From: Takakia lepidozioides
Lineage: Eukaryota > Streptophyta > Takakiopsida > Takakiales > Takakiaceae
DNA length: 64,000 nucleotides
Reading direction: 5' to 3'
NCBI GenBank assembly: GCA_030704615.1
Contig: CM060734.1
Location: 62,510,042-62,574,041 of the forward strand
The notes under the pieces were generated by a model. It made no database searches. It saw only the letters and a program-made list of their open reading frames with translations, and was not told the origin of the DNA. Positions 56,653 through 64,000 of the stretch are shown here, piece by piece. Numbering within the stretch: position 1 is the stretch's first letter; the number at the start of each line of letters is the position of its first letter. Position numbers and translations under genes: made by a program.

Positions 56653-56826
56653 ATGGCTCTACATTCTTCTCCCCATGTTCTCATGCAGCCGTGTCCGCCC
56701 GCTGGACACCATATTCCCGCCCTACTGACTGCTAAGCGGTTGATTGGGATGGGAGTTACCGTTACCTACGTGAGTATAGACCAGCATATTACAGAACTAC
56801 AGGAAAGCACTCTTGGGCAGGTTTGA
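56653..56826 (+). pseudogene. UDP-glycosyltransferase, N-terminal fragment
   Basis: MALHSSPHVLMQPCPPAGHH followed by IPALLTAKRLIGMGVTVTYV is the start of a family 1 glycosyltransferase: first beta strand, the P-x-x-G-H loop with the catalytic-type His, and the first helix. The frame closes at 56826. A GT at 56821 could be a donor, but no further UGT sequence is found before the next gene; repeat sequence follows. A usual UGT has about 450-500 residues, so this is a truncated copy, or a first exon with the rest displaced. Confidence 0.65.
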
Positions 56827-57169
56827 CCAAGCAAATTATCCATGATCCCAAATTTTCCTGGGAGAAAAAGTGCTATATTCCTGTGAAGTGCACAATCCCC
56901 AACCCTCACACCAAATTTCACCCCAATTTGCCAAAATGAAAGCGGGGGTGCTTTGTATGTGACTGGAATGGGGGTCCAAAAAGAGAATTTGAAAAGAAAA
57001 TGGTATAGGTCCCATTGGGACCCCAAATTCTCCTTCATTTGGGAATTCCAACGGTCAGTCCCTCATAGGCCAAGAACTACACAAGCCTGCCAAAGAAATT
57101 TCCCAAAAATTCCCTAAATTGCATTTGGGATGTGGGATTTTGTGAAATTTCCGGCCTCCTTCAGGTCAG

Positions 57170-57659
57170 GCAATCTGTGGCCGGAATGTCGCCTGAATCC
57201 GACAACGTTTTCCGGGCCACGTCGAGGTTCCCCATTATTTGCCAGGGCCAGCTCATTCGAGCCGTCCCCTTGTTGCTTTTTGGGGAGGGCCTCACAAGCC
57301 CCCCACTCCAACCCCTGCATTGCCCCCCGTCGCAAAATCCCACCCGCGTGGCCGCTGCCACCTGCCACGTCGACGGTCGACTGCCGCCCCCCCCCCATCC
57401 AAAATCCTGCAATTTCCAAACTTCAAAAAATTCCTGACGGCGGAGTTTTTATCTGTTGGGGGCGCCATAAAGGGGGCGCCATAAAGACCTGCGTGTGCAA
57501 CTCCTTCCGCGCTACATTTTTCGTTCAAGCCGCTCGTTCATCGGACTTCATCCGTGCATGCTACGGATGGATGAAAAATCAGGCCGACCCGATTCGGGTC
57601 GGCTCGTCGTTTAGGGGTTAAGGGTGACATAACAAAAATAACCTTTATCCAGGGTCGAC
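57170..57659. repeat. GC-rich stretch ending in TTAA-type and TA-type element right ends
   Basis: From about 57440 the sequence resembles the right part of 35595-36443 (GGCGCCATAAAGAC, GGATGGATGAAAAAT) and ends CGTTTAGGGG-TTAA at 57621. Directly after it AACCTTTATCCAGGGTCGAC and TG-TA (57659) repeats the right end of the element at 27130. No matching left ends were found. The overlapping open frames in 57130-57620 reflect base composition. Confidence 0.5.
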
Positions 57660-57890
57660 TGTAATACATGCCTAATGCCTGGAATTTACCTAGGTGAGGT
57701 GCCTAAATAATAAAAACGAATCTGCCTAATAATATTCCATTTTTATTAATTAACGGAAGTGCCTAATAAGCTAGGTAAGTATGGTAGTAGCTCCTTGCTT
57801 TGTAGCCTTATGGCCTTTGAGGTTATTTTTTCCTCATTTAATAATTTGATTAAAAGGGCCTCCGTCCCCCTTTCATTAAAGAGAAAAGAA
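57660..57890 (+). repeat. GCCTAAT-rich repeat and SINE 3' domain
   Basis: 57660-57785 shares its right end with 3870-3990 (CCTAATAAGCTAGGTAAGTA). At 57795-57890 a SINE-type 3' domain follows: TTTGAGGTTATTTTTTCCTC, TTGATTAAAAGGGCCTCCGT and an A-rich tail. The copy at 29310-29390 shows the same unit with a TTAA element in its tail. Confidence 0.55.
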
Positions 57891-58203
57891 GAAGTAGCTC
57901 CTATATGACCAGTCGTAGGCTTATGTCACCCTATGCCCCAGGTGCCCTTTGGGTATGAATGAAAAAGACCAGCCTATAGAATCGTTCTACGCATCTATCC
58001 TATGCTGAACAGATTCCTCACATATCCTGCCCAGAACCCCGAGCTCAAGAACATTCTAGGAATCTTATCCGGGATATTGGAGTCTTGTCGGGGCATGGGG
58101 TTAGTAACAGGCCGGGTCATGGTTGTAGCGTGGTGGTGCCGAGCAGCGCTGCGTGGGTGACGTACTTACCAAGGTGGTGGTGCGGAGAAGCTTTGCTGCT
58201 GCA

Positions 58204-61200
58204 ATGCAGGCAGCGCACTCTAGCTGTGTGCACTCTTGCAGGTCAGGACCTCTTTGTCCTGCCAAGTTTTTTCCTCAGAAAACTGCATGTGGGAAGGCGG
58301 TACAATGCAGAAGAGGCAAGGAGGTGAGTACTTTCGGTGTGTGTTTGCACACTCGTTTGAGAGTAAGGAGACGACGGAAAGACTATGACGGGGAGAAGGA
58401 GACATCGAGATGTTACTCTGGTGCTGTGTGGGTCGACTTATCCGGTTCTTGTAAGGGGAGGGACTCGAGAACTCATGGGATGTCTGGCGTTTGTTTGGCC
58501 TCCAACCCCAGTATCTCTAATGCGACTCTGCAGCCAACAGCTGAGGAAGACTCGAATGAGGTTTATGCTTCTCAACCATTACTCTTTTCTGACTCGGTTC
58601 AATTCTTCCTTCCTCCTGAAGACCTTAAGTTATATGGCTCTCAGTCGTTTTCATGCAGAGTGGCACTAACCAATAGTTTTTCATCCTACAATGCTGCAGT
58701 TGACCGGTGACTTCATGAACCCTTGGCCTAAATCTTGCACTCACTTGGGATATTCTGGAATTGGTTTCTTGTCGTTCGTCGTTAGTCAACTTAATGTCGG
58801 TTCTAGTTCTATTCTGATAACATCCAATGAGGTTGCCGATATTGATAGTTGCATTCCTAGAGCCTCCCAGTTGAACTGCTTTTGGTGGGGTTTGATCACG
58901 GTGAACACTTCATGGTTTATGCATGTACGTGACCATTATGAGAAGGAAAGGCTGGAGAAGGTAGAAATATTTCTGACATCTGGGGATGTGAATTTGCAGC
59001 TGGAATTGGTGGAACCTGACTTCTACAGGATGGGATATATTCGACAAGTGCGAGCTTATGGGGTGGTGTTCAAGGAGGGCCCTGAAGGAATAGGCGTATA
59101 TTCAGCTAAACACATTCTATATCTTGAGAAGCCCAGGGTTGGTTTACTCTGTCTTGGTCAAGGTTCTCAGTCATCCGTTTCAGTTATGAGAGCAGTCTAG
59201 AGATACCTTAAAGTTGATTGCACTCTGCTGCTTTTAAAGTCCCTTAATGAGTGCTTGTTGATGCAGCTTCTCACAAGACATTGTCTTTCACAAATAGGCT
59301 CTGGTCCCCTGAAGTGCATGACTGACATGATTCTGTCATTGATGAAATAAACTCCGGTGCGGCTAGCCATTAGTTGCCTCGCTCCTTCACTCTAGGCTAT
59401 GTTTCCAAAAAGCATTAAGGCAGTCTAAACAGGATGTAAATCCCGTCCTCAGAGGACGTCCGATTGGTTTTGATCTCATTTTCTGTCCATACTCCTCTTG
59501 CTTGGGATTTTTTAGGTCATCATGGAAATACCAATGGAGCTGATGGTGACAGTTAGCAAAGACCCACCCTGGATGTTTCATCCGGACATAGTGCCGATGG
59601 GCCATCCGATATTTGAGATCATTAATGCAACCAATGCTGAGGTAGGTATGTAGCATTACCAGTAATCCTCTTTCACTACTTCCCTACTCTTGCATGTGTG
59701 TTAATTGGTCAATGACATCTTTGGTGAAGGTTGTGCAATTTCCTGGTCACATGCTTGCTTCTTTGGGCACTTCTGGCTATAGGAGCTTACTGAAAGCAAT
59801 CATGAATCTGGCCTTGATGTTAAATCTGGCTGACCCAACCTTGTTCAACCTTGTTCATTAGTGTTTTTCTGGATGTGATCTGTGTTTGTTCAGTGTTCAT
59901 AACTTGTTGGGAGTAGCAGAGCATATAGGAAGCTGGATGAGAAGGTACTCAGGAATTGAGCAATTCCTGAATACTGTTGGTGTTCAAATACGCAGATGGA
60001 GATAATCCAACTCTCTCTTAATACCTGCATGGACATTTACTGCAAGTTGAGTGGTGTCTAGTGGGAAAATTACAAGAAAATGCTCTCTAAGAGCAGTTCT
60101 GCCGGCATGAAACCAATTTTTTTTGGTCCCTTGCATTTTCAGTAGATTACTGCTCTGCACGAGCCAACTCTAGCTATTACGGAGATCTCTTCTGAGCTGT
60201 CCAGATATTCTTTTCAGAACTATCTATAGACTGTGAAGCCTGGTTACCCTTTACTACCTCTGTACACAATGATCTTCATTCATTGCTCCCCTTGCTTGTA
60301 GTAGCAACAGTGCTCTCTCTCATGTTGGTTACACTGCAGCCTAATTCTTCAAGTTGGTACCGATATGAGCTTCTGGTTAAAGCTTGGCAAACTCTGGGAA
60401 GATTGACCAGATTCTCTGTTACTACTTCCATCCAGTTTGGCTGGTGGTTATGAATCTTCCTAAATGAATACCACCTCACTAGCAACACTGTATTGTGGCT
60501 CCAGATATAGTGGAGAGAAGCCCATCAATATGGTCTGCTTAGACTTACTGTGTCTGGGCTTCACCAAGATCAGACAGTAAGAACCAGGGTTGCAAACTAA
60601 AGTGGTAGTTGATGTCAATGCCAACTCATGCCACAACACTCTTCATGGCACTCGATGAAGTGCTGAAAGTTCTTTCCCTGTCACCTGTTTACACGATAGG
60701 TCTCAATTTAAGTCACTGTCAGATTTTAACCAGAGGAAAATTCTCCCTCCGTTAATCAGGGGAAAGTGTCTACTCTTCAAGCCCAAACATTGGGCTGAAG
60801 ATTGCATCAAGTTGAAACATTACATTCTCTTTGAGCTTTCCACGGAAGTTATGAAGTACCATTTTATTTCATTTCATTTCATGTGAACCATCTGTGGCCA
60901 CATGGCTATGGCAAGATAAGTGATTAGTACATCATACTTGTGTGTGCGCATATGATGTACCAGAAGCTTAGAGAAGTAGAAAACAGTCTGTGGGATCTGG
61001 GTGCATGCCTAGTCAGATTGCAAGACACAAAATGAAAAGTAGAGGACGCATGCTAAAGTCCTGTCAAGTTTTGCACCTTATCTTTTAGGAGTTTCAGTAC
61101 GAACTGACTCAGGCAGATTTGCTGATCTGTAGCTCATTTCAACACATCACCTTTAAGGCTTAAAGAGAGTGTGTCCTTGGCCCACTAATGGGATCCTTGA

Positions 61201-63925
61201 CCGTTAACAAAGCCCACTTAAAAATTCAGTAGACCTGCATATGTGGATGATCCTCATGTTAGATGAAAGTAATCTGCCCAATTCTGACAGCATCCTCCTG
61301 TACATTGACTCTGGATGTTGACTCTTAGAAAGGGGGAGAGGATGTTTGGCTTCTCTTAAGTTTCAGTCTCATGCAGGTTAGTACAACAATTGACTGTAAC
61401 TCTCTGTCTATGTCTGTGTCTCTCTCGCTCTCTCATACTTAGCACAGCAAACAACGTCTTATGAGTTCATTCACACTTTGCTGGGGTCAACTACCATCTG
61501 TGTAGGAGTGCAAGGGTATGAATGTCACCAGTTCCTGGTGTTATGTGCTTGTTTACCAACCAGTTGGTGAAAGGCTTTTGCAATGTGCCACACCAAGCCT
61601 GGAACTTGAAGGAAACATCGATTATGAACAGACTTTTGAGTGAGTGATGATCACATTGGATATGTGCAGACAGATTGGGACATAAGGCTGGCCAGTCTGT
61701 TGCTACTGGCCCTGGACCAGAAGGACAATTTTTGGCAGCTATACAGTGACTATCTTCCAGGAGTTGATGACAGCACCAGCCTGCTTCTAGCTTCAGAGGT
61801 TGGCAACACTGTCACTTAGCTTGGGAGGACTATTGGAAGCTGAATTTCTGTTGCTTTGGGAGCTTCCTCTGATGGTGGTGGCAGCTTGTGATCTGCAGTT
61901 ACTGTTGCAAAATGGAGTGCACTGTAGTGAAGGGTGTTTTGCTCTGCTGTGTGGGCATTGATTGAGCTTTTGATTTGACCTAGCTTCAGATCACGGAGGA
62001 GGATCTGCTGGTTGTGCTGTGTGCAGGAGGAGCTTCAGGAGCTTCAGGATGTTTCTTTAGCGGTGCATTTAGCTGAGCAGCAGCAACGGGCTGAAGCCTC
62101 ATGGTGCACATATTGGGTACTCCCTTGTGCATCCTCTGTCAAGTTCTGGTCTTCAGCACCACGAACCTCATGGATAGAAGACTTAAGAACCATAAGCTGT
62201 TGATGATGTAATCTGTTCTCTAGGGTGGTATGGTGATTATTGACAGGATGCACCTGGAGAGATGTGGAATGCTTTACACCCTCTCTTATTTTTGAAATAC
62301 ATTGACTTGATGGTGCAGCCATCGGATGCTGCACTCAAGCTGAAAAGGTTGGCGCGTGATCCAGAACGGTTCAGGTGGGCCTTGGGGACAGCATGGTCAC
62401 GTAGTTTTACCATGACCATGACAATTGGTGCAAAAGTTCAGGATGCCCACATGCTCATACCCTATGCTGGTAAGTCCAGTCTTGATTTCCTAGATAAACG
62501 GACTTAACACTAAAATCTGTCAGTAAGTCCCTATCTCTATGGGGGTCGGATGCTTGTTTCACTTTGTTCTGCAGGCCAGGGGGTTGGTAGGTTATGGTGG
62601 GTCCCAGAAACTCCAGGATGGTCTTCGTCAGACCGTTGTGTTTGGAGTGGGACAGTTTCAAATGTGAGGGATTTTGTGCAGTCAGAGTGGTTGGGTTGAG
62701 TGTTGTATGGGGCAAGTTTATTTATGTAATCAGACCTTCTCAACAAAGGTGTTATTGTCTGCTGTGTTATCCTAGGGATCGGAAAGAATTGGTGGGCATG
62801 TGTGTCAAACAAGGTAAAAGCAAAGAACATGGGTTACTGATGGTGGGCTGGTGGAATGTAGATATGTTTAACCATTCTTTCAATCCTAATTGCTCTTATC
62901 GCTGGCGGAAGCGAGATCGGATGCTTGAAGTGGTTATCAATGCTGACCAGACTATTCGGGAAGGAGATGAGGTTGGAAATTGAAGGCCTTCATACGAACT
63001 TCCCCCTCTTTGTGCACCAAAAAGATTTGATTGGCAAGAGCTCTTGACTTATTCAGCATCTGCCCCAGTGTGAATTCGACTCACTTTACAGTTGTCTTTT
63101 GAACCATAGGTCCAGCCACCCCCATGTGGTATAGGGACTATGTTCTCATATAAGACATTGGTGGAGTATTGATATTTGTTGTGGGTCCATGTGCAGATGA
63201 CATTCAACTACATGGAAAAAGCTATAAACAGTAAATACATGCAACTGTATGGCTTCTCAGACACTACAGTAAGACATACTGCCCATCCATGCCTATGTTA
63301 GCTGAAATCTGTGTGTTTTTGCTTTTTATGTCCCCTTATAGCTAATTTCACATTTGATAACAAGGTATAGTAGGAGGTGCTGTTTTACCATCATCTGGTT
63401 TCCTGTCCTTGTTTGTGTGCATGTGGTAGTAAGTAGATTTCTTGTGAACCGTAAGATTAAAGCATCAACAAACTGTGGGAATTGATGTCTTGTTTTGGGA
63501 AATGTGCAGAATCCTTGGGATCTGGTTAAGTTTTCTGGTAATTCAAGCATACATTTGGATTCTTTCTTGTCTGCATTCAACATCAGTGGTATGGCTGACG
63601 AGTATTACTACAATGGTACGTGACCCTGCGGCTCCTTTCGGCAAATAAATATTGAAGCTCCATTCTCTGGCTGTAGGTCACTGGGAAACCTGCCACGGGT
63701 GTTGATGAATATGGGTGGGGTGGACGGTAGCAGCATCCAAAGAAGGGGACACATTTGTGGATGGAGCAGTAGTGGCAGCAGCACGCTCGTTACCCAGCTG
63801 GACAGAGCAAGACCTCCCATTTCTTCCCAGCATGGAGGTCCGCGCTGCACGCAACCTTCAGCGTGAATGCCTCCATCTGCTTGATGCTTTTCCGACCACT
63901 TTGGATGACGACTTGCGGATTCTAC
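58204..63925 (+). CDS. pTAC14/PAP7-like plastid SET-domain protein (ten exons, 3' end outside window)
   Basis: pTAC14 is a SET-domain component of the plastid-encoded RNA polymerase complex, needed for plastid gene expression. Exons: 58204-58323, 59000-59137, 59516-59641, 61670-61798, 62027-62116, 62319-62469, 62862-62971, 63197-63268, 63510-63615, 63734-63925. All borders are GT-AG, and phases run without conflict (411 residues so far). Landmarks: an Arg/Ser/Cys-rich transit peptide (MQAAHSSCVHSCRSG), EPDFYRMGYIRQVRAYGVVF, PPWMFHPDIVPMGHPIF, KLKRLARDPERFRWAL, the SET core MLIPYADMFNHSFNPNCSYR, MTFNYM and GDTFVDGAVVAAARSLPSW. Roughly 60 residues of the family's C-terminus lie beyond the edge. 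The start ATG 58204 is inferred; the GTG-led frame continues upstream. Intron 3 (59642-61669) is 2 kb and holds no recognised gene. Confidence 0.9.
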
Positions 63926-64000
63926 GTAAGCCATCTCTGCCCACGTGCATTGGAAGTGAAGGAACTCCGTGAATGTCCTACTTGGAGAGGAATTTTCTAT

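Noticed and set aside
57130-57621. 163-codon frame in GC-rich sequence
   Set aside because: Four or more overlapping frames are open on both strands because stops are rare at this composition; part of it matches a transposon end.
1-64000. CRISPR arrays, operons, bacterial-type terminators
   Set aside because: No spaced palindromic arrays; genes have spliceosomal introns and TATA-type promoters, so the window is plant nuclear DNA.

Overview
The window is nuclear DNA of a land plant, most likely a seed-free lineage; a moss fits best. The evidence is spliced genes with GT-AG introns, plastid- and mitochondrion-targeted proteins (NDUFS1, a pTAC14-like SET protein), several DYW-type PPR sequences, a KP4-like secreted protein family (reported in mosses, apparently from fungi) and a large load of SINE, LINE and DNA-transposon debris. 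The lineage call is inference. Genes fill perhaps a quarter of the sequence; the rest is layered transposable-element sequence.

Layout. 0-3 kb: the 3' tail of a PPR-DYW gene, a U6 snRNA/SINE chimera and a LINE remnant. 4.4-8.8 kb: exons with the PDF motif of organellar ssDNA-binding (OSB) proteins lead into an intronless PPR-DYW reading frame, and the last PDF half-motif is in frame with the PPR array. 9-15.4 kb: repeats, including a complete hAT-type element with 8-bp target duplication. 15.4-19 kb: a DYW scrap, an intact two-exon SKP1 gene and a broken Clp ATPase fragment. 20.3-25.2 kb: a dispersed repeat, a LINE relic and an inverted, decayed copy of the OSB/PPR cassette. 25.2-30.8 kb: repeats, a TA-flanked element and a TTAA-flanked element. 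30.9-35.1 kb: a complete five-exon NDUFS1 gene (minus strand). 35.4-37.7 kb: a SINE split by a second TTAA-flanked element, plus further repeats. 38.2-45.3 kb: a many-exon gene for an unassigned, probably plastid membrane protein. 46-47.1 kb: LINE scraps. 47.5-55.8 kb: a KP4-like cluster (one intact gene, two pseudogenes) broken up by SINE and TIR-element insertions. 56.7 kb: the 5' exon of a glycosyltransferase. 58.2-63.9 kb: ten exons of a pTAC14/PAP7-like gene that runs off the right edge.

The four intact or nearly intact conserved genes are unrelated housekeeping functions (SCF ubiquitin ligase, respiratory complex I, plastid transcription, an unassigned plastid protein). The PPR/OSB locus and the KP4 cluster are the lineage-specific parts. 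Exon borders were set by reading splice signals, codon phase and family similarity by eye; no alignment was run, and family comparisons are from memory.
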